Shown one piece after another: positions 16,678-23,815 of a stretch of DNA of 47,839 bases. Source of the DNA: an uncultured Clostridia bacterium (GTDB taxonomy: Bacteria > Bacillota > Clostridia > Oscillospirales > Acutalibacteraceae). Under the pieces are notes generated by a model, which saw only the letters and a list, made by a program, of their open reading frames with translations, was not told where the DNA came from and made no database searches. Numbering within the stretch: position 1 is the first letter of the stretch; each line of letters starts with the position of its first letter. The position numbers and the translations under genes were made by a program. The DNA is taken from contig CALWIW010000016.1 of assembly GCA_944380855.1 (NCBI GenBank), forward strand, positions 1-47,839, given 5' to 3'.

Positions 16678-16716
16678 ATTATACCACACTGAGAATACTT
16701 TTAAAAGTATTCTCAG
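16678..16716 (-). promoter_or_regulatory. yfmF operon promoter with 28-bp perfect palindrome
   Basis: On the minus strand an extended -10 TGGTATAAT (TATAAT at 16683-16678) lies next to a perfect palindrome at 16689-16716 (half-site CTGAGAATACTTTT). The palindrome covers where the -35 would be, and the base sequence there is poor in -35 consensus. It could be a repressor/activator operator, or a stem-loop if transcribed from elsewhere. It has no T-tract on either side. Confidence 0.7.
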
Positions 16717-16800
16717 GAAAATATCGCCAATGATTGATAATTTAAATTTTGTATTAAAACACTTTATAACAACGATAATAAATATACATCTCTAAAACTA

Positions 16801-16829
16801 TTGACAAACGTACACAAATATGATATTAT
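16801..16829 (+). promoter_or_regulatory. Promoter of the riboswitch-controlled oxidoreductase
   Basis: TTGACA (16801-16806), 17-nt spacer, TATTAT (16824-16829). An inverted repeat, CAAACGT (16805-16811) and ACGTTTG (16834-16840), brackets the spacer and -10, which could be an operator. Transcription should begin around 16836, just before the aptamer. Confidence 0.82.
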
Positions 16830-16839
16830 ACCGACGTTT

Positions 16840-16903
16840 GATTATATAAATTCACATTTATGGGTGAATGTTTCTACCGGCTGCCTTTCAGCTGACTATA
16901 ATC
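16840..16903 (+). promoter_or_regulatory. Purine riboswitch aptamer, guanine type
   Basis: All three helices and the conserved core are present. P1 is GATTAT-A (16840-16846) with T-ATAATC (16897-16903). J1/2 includes ATAA. P2 is ATTCAC (16850-16855) with GTGAAT (16864-16869), and loop L2 ends in GG (16862-16863). J2/3 is GTTTCTACC (16870-16878). P3 is CGGCTG (16878-16883) with CAGCTG (16889-16894), and L3 begins CC (16884-16885), able to form the two loop-loop G-C pairs. The specificity base is C (16896, equivalent to C74 in the xpt aptamer, motif GACTA), which predicts guanine or hypoxanthine rather than adenine. L3 is only 5 nt instead of the usual 7. Confidence 0.9.
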
Positions 16904-16945
16904 TATCTTTTGCGGATAAATTGTTTGTCAGAGAAGGCTTTTTTT
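16883..16945 (+). terminator. Riboswitch expression platform: terminator overlapping the aptamer
   Basis: GCCTT (16883-16887) pairs with AAGGC (16934-16938). CTGAC (16892-16896) pairs with GTCAG (16927-16931). A further A/T-rich helix is topped by TATC (16904-16907)/GATA (16915-16918). The stem is followed by seven T (16939-16945). It uses the 3' strands of aptamer helices P3 and P1 and the specificity base, so aptamer and terminator cannot coexist. This arrangement predicts that ligand binding prevents termination (ON switch). Confidence 0.75.
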
Positions 16946-16974
16946 ATGCCGTTTTTTAAGGAGGATGCTATTTT

Positions 16975-18363
16975 ATGAATTACGACGTTATAATTATAGG
17001 TGCCGGACCTGCGGGAATTTTTACTGCCATTGAAATGATAAAATGCGGTACAAACAAAAAAATTCTCATAATAGAAAAGGGCCGTGCAATTGAAAACAGA
17101 AGCTGTCCAAAACACAAAACAGGAAGATGCATGAACTGCAAGCCTTACTGCCACATAACCACAGGCTTTTCCGGTGCAGGAGCTTTTTCCGACGGAAAAC
17201 TCTCTCTCAGTCCTGAAGTGGGAGGAGATTTGCCAGACCTTATAGGTGAAGCTTTGGCAGAGGAAACCATCGCATACGCAGATAAGATTTATCTTGAATT
17301 CGGAGCCGATACAAAGGTTGAGGGTATCGGAAATAACGAAGCGGTAAAGAAAATCAGAAAAAGAGCAATACAGGCAGGCTTAAAGCTTGTTGACTGTCCT
17401 ATACGTCATTTAGGAACAGAAAAAGCCCAGGAGATTTACTATGCCATAGAACAGTATCTTCTCAAAAAGGGCGTTGAAATGATGTTTTCCACAGAATGTG
17501 AAGACCTGATTTTGGACAGCGGTAAATGCCTTGGCGTAAGAATAAAGACAAAAGACGGAATTGTTGAACTGAAAGCTCCTCATACTGTAGTTGCAACCGG
17601 CAGAAGAGGTGCAGACTGGCTGGAAAAAATCTGCTATGAACACAACATAGCCCACCAGCCAGGAACTGTTGATATAGGAGTCCGTGTTGAGGTAAGAAAT
17701 GAAATAATGGAAACGGTAAACAATGTTTTATACGAGTCAAAGCTTATAGGATATCCCGCACCCTTTAAAAACAAGGTACGTACTTTCTGTCAAAACCCGG
17801 GAGGATTTGTCAGTCAGGAAAATTACGACAACGACTTGGCTGTTGTAAACGGTCACTCCTATAAAGAGCTTAAATCCCAAAACACAAATTTAGCTATTCT
17901 CTGTTCACATAATTTTTCAGAACCCTTTAACCAGCCAATTGCCTACGCACAAAAAATCGGAGAGCTTACAAATATGCTTGGTGACGGAAAAATACTTGTT
18001 CAGCGTTTCGGAGATATTCTCGACGGAAAAAGAACATGGGAAAAAGAGCTTTCCCGCTCAAATATCAAGCCCACTCTCCCCGACGCAGTTGCAGGCGACA
18101 TAACCGCCGCCATGCCATACAGAGCAATGATTAACATTATTAATTTTATTCAGGCAGTTGATCACGTTGTACCCGGATTTGCTTCAACGGAAACCCTGCT
18201 TTATTCACCTGAGCTTAAATTTTACAGTAACAAAGTAAAGCTTGATAAGGATTTCAACACAAACGTAGAGGGTCTTCACTGTCTCGGCGATTCCAGCGGC
18301 TGGACAAGAGGCTTGATGATGGCGTCAGTTATGGGCGTGCTTATGGGACGAAAATTAAAATAA
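16975..18363 (+). CDS. NAD(P)/FAD-dependent oxidoreductase (COG2509-like)
   Basis: A 462-residue cytosolic flavoprotein. An N-terminal Rossmann FAD-binding motif, VIIIGAGPAGIFTAIEM (residues 5-21), is followed by a Cys-rich segment CPKHKTGRCMNCKPYC and then GFSGAGAFSDGKLSLS. A second dinucleotide-like segment, VVATGRRGADWLEK, is mid-protein, and the C-terminus has CLGDSSGWTRGLMMASVMG. This is the family of uncharacterised FAD-utilising dehydrogenases; the physiological substrate is not known to me. AAGGAGG precedes the ATG. Transcription is predicted to be gated by a guanine-type riboswitch, which hints at a link with purine supply or salvage. Monocistronic, since a new promoter follows at 18368. 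Confidence 0.88.
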   Translation: MNYDVIIIGAGPAGIFTAIEMIKCGTNKKILIIEKGRAIENRSCPKHKTGRCMNCKPYCHITTGFSGAGAFSDGKLSLSPEVGGDLPDLIGEALAEETIAYADKIYLEFGADTKVEGIGNNEAVKKIRKRAIQAGLKLVDCPIRHLGTEKAQEIYYAIEQYLLKKGVEMMFSTECEDLILDSGKCLGVRIKTKDGIVELKAPHTVVATGRRGADWLEKICYEHNIAHQPGTVDIGVRVEVRNEIMETVNNVLYESKLIGYPAPFKNKVRTFCQNPGGFVSQENYDNDLAVVNGHSYKELKSQNTNLAILCSHNFSEPFNQPIAYAQKIGELTNMLGDGKILVQRFGDILDGKRTWEKELSRSNIKPTLPDAVAGDITAAMPYRAMINIINFIQAVDHVVPGFASTETLLYSPELKFYSNKVKLDKDFNTNVEGLHCLGDSSGWTRGLMMASVMGVLMGRKLK

Positions 18364-18367
18364 CCTG

Positions 18368-18396
18368 TTGAGTTTTTTTCCGTAATGTCTTATAAT
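18368..18396 (+). promoter_or_regulatory. Promoter for the prolyl-tRNA deacylase gene
   Basis: TTGAGT (18368-18373), 17-nt spacer, TATAAT (18391-18396). It starts 5 nt after the oxidoreductase stop codon, which argues for a separate transcript not controlled by the riboswitch. Confidence 0.75.
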
Positions 18397-18427
18397 GTAC
18401 AAAAGCTGTATTAAAGGAAGATGTGCT

Positions 18428-18922
18428 ATGAACAAACAACAAATTTACTATATGCTTGACGAAATGGGAATTAACTATTTTTCCGTAGACCATCAGGCGG
18501 TATATACAATAGAAGAAATGGAAAAATGCAATCTGCCCTACATGGAATATGTGGCAAAAAACCTGTTTTTAAGAGATGACAAAAAACAGCACTACTACCT
18601 TGTGGTAATGACACACGAAAAGTCGGCGGATTTAAAAAAGCTTAAAGACATTATAGGCTCAAGGAAGCTCAGCTTTGCTTCTGAAACCGACCTTACGATG
18701 AAACTTGACCTTATAAAAGGCTCTGTAACTCCTTTCGGAATATTAAACGACGAGGAGCGAAGCGTTGAGGTTATAATAGACAACGACATTATGAACAAAG
18801 AAAAAGTTGGCGTTCACCCAAACACAAATGAAGCAAGCCTTTGGCTTTCACCTATTGACGTGGTCAAAATTGTTGAGGACCACGGAAACAGCGTTAAGTT
18901 TGTTGATATTCCGAATATTTAA
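18428..18922 (+). CDS. Prolyl-tRNA deacylase, ProX/PrdX type
   Basis: 164 residues of the YbaK/aminoacyl-tRNA-editing fold. It hydrolyses mischarged tRNA (typically Ala-tRNA-Pro) in trans. Family features are YTIEEMEKCNLP near the N-terminus, VAKNLFLRDDKKQHYYLVVM, GSVTPFGILND, and VHPNTNEASLWLS near the end. The ATG at 18428 has AAAGGA about 10 nt upstream; an in-frame ATG at 18395 lies inside the -10 region of the promoter and cannot be used from it. It ends at a strong terminator. A second, distinct YbaK-type deacylase is encoded at 33299-33769. Confidence 0.9.
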   Translation: MNKQQIYYMLDEMGINYFSVDHQAVYTIEEMEKCNLPYMEYVAKNLFLRDDKKQHYYLVVMTHEKSADLKKLKDIIGSRKLSFASETDLTMKLDLIKGSVTPFGILNDEERSVEVIIDNDIMNKEKVGVHPNTNEASLWLSPIDVVKIVEDHGNSVKFVDIPNI

Positions 18923-18926
18923 TGAC

Positions 18927-18967
18927 AAAAACGGGAGCGTATCTATAACCGGATACACTCCCGTTTA
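18927..18967. terminator. Bidirectional terminator between convergent genes
   Basis: ACGGGAGCGTATC (18931-18943) pairs with GATACACTCCCGT (18952-18964) with one internal mismatch, flanked by AAAA and TTT. It separates the plus-strand deacylase from the minus-strand permease. Confidence 0.88.
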
Positions 18968-18974
18968 CTTTGTA

Positions 18975-20087
18975 TTAAATTAAAAATATAAGTGCAAAAA
19001 CACAAAGTATCACAAGAAACAGCAGATTTATCGCCGTAAACAGTATGAAATATTTTCCTGTTTCTGCCCCTTCGGTTTTTAAATAAAATTTAAGGGAAAT
19101 AAGGCTTGCAAGAGAGGCAACCACCGTTCCCAAGCCGCCTATATCCGTTCCCAAAAGTAAGGCTTTCCAATTTTCCGTAAAGCCTGCAAGCAGAACAGCG
19201 GCAGGCACGTTGCTTATAATCTGGCTCGCCCCTAAAGATGTAAAGAAAGGCGACATACTCATGAGGCCTTCAAGAAACTGAGAAATCTGCGGAATATTCG
19301 CAATATTTTCCGCAAATATAAAAAAGCAAACAAAGGTCAGCAAAAGAAAATAATCTATTTTTAAAAGAATGGTTCTGTCATAGGCTATGAGGAAAAATGT
19401 AACCACACCAAGTATTATCAGATAATGAACAACACGAAATACAGCCAGCAAACAAAGTACAAAAAGCAAAAAGTAAAGCCACCCTGACAATCTGTTGCAG
19501 TGCGTTTCTTCATTAAAAGCTACCTGCTGACCATTACCCTTACATAAAAAATATGTAACAGCAGTAATCAGTACAAAGCTTACTGCAACAACGGGCAAAA
19601 GCACCGTTATAAACTCTGTTGTATCAGGCTCAAAAGCCGAATAAATAAAGAGATTTTGAGGATTTCCAACGGGAGTTGCCATGCTTCCCAAATTTGCGGC
19701 AACAGTCTGCATAACCACAACTCTCATAAGATATTTTTTCTCTTTCAGAGTTCCGAGTATCATCACCGCAAATGGAACAAACACAATAAGGGATACATCG
19801 TTTGTTATAACCATGGAAGAAAAAAAAGGCAGCCATACCAAAATAAGCGAAACAAATTTCAAAGACTTCTGCCCTTTAAGCATTTTTGCTCCCACAGAGG
19901 AAAAGAAACCGCATTTATTAAGTCCTGCAACAACAGCCATTAAGCAAAACAAAAGGGAAAGCACACGCCAGTCTATGTAACCGAAATAATCCAAAGACGG
20001 CGGAGAAAAAAAGGCTGATATTACGGTACAGACAGCGGCAATGCAAAGAACCGCTTCGTTTTTTATAAACTTTTTAATTTTTGACAT
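18975..20087 (-). CDS. SLC13/ArsB-superfamily anion permease
   Basis: A 370-residue protein with about ten hydrophobic helices, in the ion-transporter superfamily of citrate, sulfate/dicarboxylate and arsenite carriers. Diagnostic inverted-repeat signatures are FFSSMVITNDVSLIVFVPF in the first half (TNDV motif), GSMATPVGNPQNLFIYS just after, and ASQIISNVPAAVLLAGF plus GTDIGGLGTVVASLASLISL in the second half. The transported anion cannot be told from sequence; citrate/dicarboxylate is as likely as any. AGGAAG precedes the ATG. It starts 27 nt after the sirtuin gene on the same strand, so the two are probably one transcript. Confidence 0.88.
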   Translation of the reverse strand: MSKIKKFIKNEAVLCIAAVCTVISAFFSPPSLDYFGYIDWRVLSLLFCLMAVVAGLNKCGFFSSVGAKMLKGQKSLKFVSLILVWLPFFSSMVITNDVSLIVFVPFAVMILGTLKEKKYLMRVVVMQTVAANLGSMATPVGNPQNLFIYSAFEPDTTEFITVLLPVVAVSFVLITAVTYFLCKGNGQQVAFNEETHCNRLSGWLYFLLFVLCLLAVFRVVHYLIILGVVTFFLIAYDRTILLKIDYFLLLTFVCFFIFAENIANIPQISQFLEGLMSMSPFFTSLGASQIISNVPAAVLLAGFTENWKALLLGTDIGGLGTVVASLASLISLKFYLKTEGAETGKYFILFTAINLLFLVILCVFALIFLI

Positions 20088-20114
20088 TCTCTATACTTCC
20101 TCATTTTTTAACTT

Positions 20115-20858
20115 TTATTTTTCCAAATATTCAACTACTTCCACAACGTCCTCATTGATTGCAATACTTGCAAGGTAATCATAGGAAGTTTCAGATTTAT
20201 TTATAAGCACCATATTCTTGCCTTTGTAATACCTTACAAAGGACGCAGCAGGGTATACCACCAAAGACGTACCTACAACAATAAGGGTATCGGCATTTGA
20301 AATCGCATTAATCGCACCGTCTATAACAGCTTCGTCCAATGGTTCCTCATAAAGCACAACATCAGGCTTTATTATTGCGTTATCCTCGGTACACCGCGGC
20401 ACTCCCTTTGTATTTACAATATGTTCAAGGCTGTAGCTTTTTCCGCATTTTGTACAGTAATTTCTCAAAACGCTTCCGTGAAGCTCATAAACCCGACTGC
20501 TTCCAGCCTTTTGGTGAAGTCCGTCTATATTCTGGGTGACAACGGAAACATTTTTTCCCATTCTTTCAAGGCTCGCAAAATATTTATGAGCCTTGTTTGG
20601 CAGAGCATCGGGATAAAGCATTTTAGACTTATAAAAATCATAAAAAAGCTCGGGGTTTCTCACAAAAAAGCTGTGGGAAATAATCTCCTCGGGTCTGTAA
20701 TTATATCCGCTTTTTTGATTATAAAGTCCGTCTGCCGAGCGAAAATCCGGAATACCCGAGGGACAGCTTATTCCTGCACCTGTAAATACGCATATATTTT
20801 TGCTGTTTTCGATAATAGTCTTTAATTTTTCGGCTTTCGCCGTATTTTCTTTGTTCAT
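20115..20858 (-). CDS. Sir2-family NAD-dependent protein deacylase
   Basis: A 247-residue sirtuin. The NAD-binding signature is FTGAGISCPSGIPDFRS; the catalytic His is in TQNIDGLHQKAG; ELHGSVLRNYCTKCGK begins the zinc module; IIKPDVVLYEEPLDEA and VVGTSLVVYPAA complete the core. It removes acyl groups from lysine using NAD+, releasing nicotinamide and O-acyl-ADP-ribose. The zinc module is odd: the first CxxC is intact, but the second pair reads VPRCTEDN, so the fourth Cys is missing. AGGTGG precedes the ATG. It is followed by an anion permease in an apparent two-gene operon. Confidence 0.93.
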   Translation of the reverse strand: MNKENTAKAEKLKTIIENSKNICVFTGAGISCPSGIPDFRSADGLYNQKSGYNYRPEEIISHSFFVRNPELFYDFYKSKMLYPDALPNKAHKYFASLERMGKNVSVVTQNIDGLHQKAGSSRVYELHGSVLRNYCTKCGKSYSLEHIVNTKGVPRCTEDNAIIKPDVVLYEEPLDEAVIDGAINAISNADTLIVVGTSLVVYPAASFVRYYKGKNMVLINKSETSYDYLASIAINEDVVEVVEYLEK

Positions 20859-20951
20859 TCAGTACCACCTGATTTTATTATATCTTTTTTATATTATAAA
20901 ATAAAAAAACGCCATATTCAACTGATTATTTATATAACCGACAATTTTGTA

Positions 20952-20980
20952 TTGTGTGAATAAAGAAAAAAGTTTATAAT
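20952..20980 (+). promoter_or_regulatory. Promoter for the 137-aa/nuclease gene pair
   Basis: TTGTGT (20952-20957), 17-nt spacer, TATAAT (20975-20980), 27 nt before the first start codon. Confidence 0.75.
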
Positions 20981-21006
20981 ATCTTAAAACAAAAGGCGGT
21001 GATTAT

Positions 21007-21420
21007 ATGGATTTGATAGTCTGCGTTGACGATAATTTGGGAATGATGTTCAACAAAAGAAGACAAAGCAGAGATATTGAAGTTACAAAGGCAATTATAA
21101 ATCTCTGCAAAAACAAAATCTTATATATAGACAGCTATTCAAAAAAACTCTTTGAAGAAATCGGATACCGTGATTACAACATTTTAGAAGATACAAACCT
21201 GATTTTCCCGAAAAACTCCTGCTATTTTTCTGAAAAAGCAGTTCCCGGCTTTGTTAAAAATCAGGTTAAAAAAATAGTACTGTTTAAATGGAACAGAATT
21301 TACCCTGCCGACCTGCATTTTGATATAGACATAAAAAATGACAACTGGAAATTAATTTCCTCAGAGGAATTTAAAGGACATTCCCACGAAAAAATTAACA
21401 TGGAGGTATACGAGAAATGA
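21007..21420 (+). CDS. Conserved-looking protein of unknown function, coupled to the nuclease
   Basis: I do not recognise a characterised domain in these 137 residues. It starts MDLIVCVDDNLGMMFNKRRQSRD, has a hydrophilic body, no signal peptide and no membrane segment, so it should be cytoplasmic. The start (IVCVDD) and FNKRRQS look like conserved motifs. I have a weak memory of short homologues being labelled ribonuclease Z, but there is no HxHxDH metal motif, so I do not adopt that name. GGCGGTGA precedes the ATG. Its stop overlaps the nuclease start (ATGA, 21417-21420), so translation is coupled and the two products probably act together. Confidence 0.8.
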   Translation: MDLIVCVDDNLGMMFNKRRQSRDIEVTKAIINLCKNKILYIDSYSKKLFEEIGYRDYNILEDTNLIFPKNSCYFSEKAVPGFVKNQVKKIVLFKWNRIYPADLHFDIDIKNDNWKLISSEEFKGHSHEKINMEVYEK

Positions 21421-22319
21421 AGAAAATTATTTTAAGCCTTGCCGCTGTTGTTCTGACTGTAACAGTTATCCTTTCCGGCTGTTCTTTTGATGATATGGAA
21501 AATAATGTAAATTCTTCAATCAACAGCACAGGTACATTTATCGCCTCTGACTTCGGCGACAGTATTCCCTACTACACAGATTCTCCCTATTCGGTATTAA
21601 ACGGCAACGAACCCTATTTTGATGAAGATGATTTTTCAGAAAATTCCTTTGAAACATATTCACCATTGGACAGCTTGGGTCGCTGCTCAACTGCCTATGC
21701 AAATATCTCAACAGACACCATGCCCACAGAGGAAAGAGGCTCTATCGGTCAGATAAAGCCGTCAGGCTGGCAAACGGTAAAATATGATATAGTTGACGGA
21801 AAATACCTTTATAACCGCTGTCATCTGATTGGCTGGCAGCTTACCGCAGAAAATGCAAACGCAGAAAATCTGATTACAGGCACACGCTATCTCAACGTTA
21901 CAGGAATGCTGCCCTTTGAAAATATGGTCGCCGACTACATAAAAGAAACGGGCAATCATGTGCTGTACCGTGTAACGCCATTGTTCTTTGATGACGACCT
22001 TTTGGCTTACGGTGTAAGAATGGAAGCAAAATCCGTTGAAGACAACGGAGAGGGTATATGCTTTCATGTTTTTTGCTATAATGTTCAGCCCGGAATTGAG
22101 ATAGACTACAGCGACGGAAGCAGTTCCCTCATAAAAACCAATAATACGGAAAATAAAGAAAAACAGGACTACGTAATTAATAAAAATTCTTGGATTTTTC
22201 ATCTTCCTGACTGCTCAAGCGTCAGTTCAATAAGCGATAAAAACAGAGAAAATTATAACGGCACAAGAGAAGAGCTTATTGAGAAAGGGTTAAAACCCTG
22301 CGGCAGATGCAACCCATAA
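21417..22319 (+). CDS. Lipoprotein DNA/RNA non-specific endonuclease (EndA-like) with C-terminal Cys module
   Basis: A 300-residue exported nuclease. A signal peptide with lipobox LSGC (about residue 20) is followed by a Ser/Asp-rich linker. The nuclease core contains YNRCHLIGWQLTAENANAENL (a DRGH-type active-site variant with the catalytic His and the metal-binding Asn) and TRYLNVTGMLPFENMV. After it, residues about 250-300 form a small separate module: NSWIFHLPDCSS ending KPCGRCNP, with one His and three Cys placed like a zinc-binding Ada-type motif. It would degrade nucleic acid at the cell surface, for nutrition or DNA entry; a comEC gene lies elsewhere in the window. It overlaps the upstream unknown gene by 4 nt. 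Confidence 0.9.
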   Translation: MKKIILSLAAVVLTVTVILSGCSFDDMENNVNSSINSTGTFIASDFGDSIPYYTDSPYSVLNGNEPYFDEDDFSENSFETYSPLDSLGRCSTAYANISTDTMPTEERGSIGQIKPSGWQTVKYDIVDGKYLYNRCHLIGWQLTAENANAENLITGTRYLNVTGMLPFENMVADYIKETGNHVLYRVTPLFFDDDLLAYGVRMEAKSVEDNGEGICFHVFCYNVQPGIEIDYSDGSSSLIKTNNTENKEKQDYVINKNSWIFHLPDCSSVSSISDKNRENYNGTREELIEKGLKPCGRCNP

Positions 22320-22335
22320 AAAGCAGAAAAATACA

Positions 22336-22364
22336 TTGACAAATATCTATGTATAACATATAAT
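22336..22364 (+). promoter_or_regulatory. Perfect-consensus ars promoter with overlapping dyad operator
   Basis: TTGACA (22336-22341), 17 nt, TATAAT (22359-22364). A dyad, TATGT-ATA-ACATA (22348-22360), lies in the spacer and touches the -10, where an ArsR repressor would block RNA polymerase. Confidence 0.85.
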
Positions 22365-22392
22365 AGAACAAGGAAAGTGGTGAGAGTTGGTT

Positions 22393-22686
22393 ATGAATAC
22401 GGAAGCAAAAACAATTTCGGAAATTTTTAAAGCTTTGGGAGATGAAAACCGTGTGCAGATAATGATTATGCTGTCACAAGGAGAAAAATGTGCCTGCAAG
22501 CTTTTGGAAGAATTAAAGGTATCACAGCCCACCTTATCTCACCATATGAAAATCCTCTGCGATTCAGGACTTGTCTCCTGTAGAAAAGACGGAAAATGGA
22601 TGCACTACTCAATTTCCGCCGAAGGTAAAACAAAAGCTTTTGAATCTCTTTCATATATTACAGGACAAAAAGCAACAGAAATCTAA
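22393..22686 (+). CDS. arsR: ArsR-family arsenite-sensing repressor
   Basis: A 97-residue winged-helix metalloregulator. The arsenic-binding CxC sits in EKCACKLLEELKVSQ (equivalent to the classical CVCDL motif at the start of the recognition helix region), followed by the DNA-reading helix SQPTLSHHMKILCDSGLV. Arsenite or antimonite binding should release the operator. The ATG at 22393 is used; the TTG at 22387 is an alternative. It is the first gene of an arsR - permease - thioredoxin-like - arsC set, with an operator-like dyad in its promoter and a second palindrome before the permease. Confidence 0.93.
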   Translation: MNTEAKTISEIFKALGDENRVQIMIMLSQGEKCACKLLEELKVSQPTLSHHMKILCDSGLVSCRKDGKWMHYSISAEGKTKAFESLSYITGQKATEI

Positions 22687-22692
22687 AGTTCA

Positions 22693-22720
22693 TATAACCG
22701 CAGTATTATCTGCGGTTATA
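22693..22720 (+). terminator. Stem-loop between arsR and the permease gene
   Basis: TATAACCGCAG (22693-22703) pairs perfectly with CTGCGGTTATA (22710-22720) over a 6-nt loop. It is followed only by CTTTAAAAA, so it is at most a weak terminator. It may reduce read-through from arsR or stabilise the arsR mRNA end. Confidence 0.6.
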
Positions 22721-22734
22721 CTTTAAAAATACAC

Positions 22735-22758
22735 ATAGATATATTTAAATATAACTAT
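22735..22758 (+). promoter_or_regulatory. 24-bp near-perfect palindrome before the permease gene (candidate second ArsR operator)
   Basis: ATAG-A-TATATTT faces AAATATA-A-CTAT; only one symmetric pair of positions departs from perfect dyad symmetry. It ends 3 nt before the AGGAGG of the permease gene. The A/T-rich ATA...TAT character resembles ArsR/SmtB operators. I see no clear promoter here. Confidence 0.55.
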
Positions 22759-22772
22759 ATTAGGAGGATAAA

Positions 22773-23786
22773 ATGGAAACTGTAAGAAACATTTTTGATT
22801 TTTTACAAAACGAAATTTTAGGTATGTCTTGGCTCAACAGACTAACCGGCAGCTTATTGACAGGTTTAGGCCTTGATATAAGCAGTCCTTTAGGAGGAAG
22901 TATTCATTTTTTCATATATGATGTTATAAAAATTTTGATTTTGCTGGGCTTTTTGATTTTTATTATATCCTATATTCAAAGCTACTTTCCCCCTGAAAGA
23001 ACAAAAAAAATCTTAGGTCGATTTAAAGGTCTGCCTGCAAATATTTTAGCCGCTCTTTTGGGAACCGTAACACCTTTTTGTTCCTGTTCCTCAATTCCCT
23101 TGTTCATTGGGTTTACCGGTGCTGGACTTCCCTTGGGAGTAACTTTTTCCTTTTTGATTTCTTCCCCCATGGTGGATTTAGGTTCCCTTGTTCTTTTAAC
23201 AAGTATTTTCGGCTGGAAAGTTGCTGTGGTTTATGTTATAGTAGGTCTTGTAATCGCCGTTCTTGGCGGAACTCTTATTGAAAAGCTCCACCTTGATAAT
23301 TATGTGGAGGACTTCATAAAAAACGGAAAATCCTTGGATATTGAGCAGGAAAAATTAAAAATATCACAAAGGCTTTCCTACGCCTTTGAACAGGTAAAAA
23401 ACACCGTAAAAAAGGTTATAATTTATATTTTGATAGGCGTGGGAATCGGTGCGGTTATCCATAATTGGATACCTCAGGACTTTATCGTTCAGATTTTAGG
23501 AGATAACAATCCTTTCGGAGTAATACTTGCAACAATAGCAGGCGTTCCCATGTATGCGGACATTTTCGGAACTATTCCTATAGCCGAAGCTTTGCTCTCA
23601 AAGGGAGCCTTGCTGGGAGTTGTGCTATCCTTTATGATGGCGGTTACTACCCTTTCCCTGCCGTCTATGATAATGCTGAGAAAAGCGGTAAAACCAAAGC
23701 TTTTGGGAATATTTGTGGCTATTTGCACTGTGGGAATTATAGTTGTTGGATACCTGTTCAATGCTTTTCAGTTTTTGTTTATTTAA
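22773..23786 (+). CDS. arsP: Permease of the ArsP/DUF318 family
   Basis: A 337-residue membrane protein with about eight hydrophobic segments in two related halves. The family hallmark is TPFCSCSSIPLFIGFTGAG (Cys-rich loop) in the first half and GVPMYADIFGTIPIAEALL in the second. Members export organoarsenicals or other metalloids; the ars context makes this likely, but arsenite export is also possible since no ArsB or Acr3 is present. AGGAGG lies 5 nt before the ATG. The redox partner-like thioredoxin and arsC follow at 29 and 1 nt spacing. Confidence 0.88.
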   Translation: METVRNIFDFLQNEILGMSWLNRLTGSLLTGLGLDISSPLGGSIHFFIYDVIKILILLGFLIFIISYIQSYFPPERTKKILGRFKGLPANILAALLGTVTPFCSCSSIPLFIGFTGAGLPLGVTFSFLISSPMVDLGSLVLLTSIFGWKVAVVYVIVGLVIAVLGGTLIEKLHLDNYVEDFIKNGKSLDIEQEKLKISQRLSYAFEQVKNTVKKVIIYILIGVGIGAVIHNWIPQDFIVQILGDNNPFGVILATIAGVPMYADIFGTIPIAEALLSKGALLGVVLSFMMAVTTLSLPSMIMLRKAVKPKLLGIFVAICTVGIIVVGYLFNAFQFLFI

Positions 23787-23815
23787 TAAATAATATAATA
23801 ATCGGAGGAATAACT

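Noticed and set aside
16840..16903. Reading the aptamer as an adenine riboswitch
   Set aside because: The base after the conserved GA of J3/1 is C (GACTA), the guanine-type identity; adenine aptamers have U at that position.
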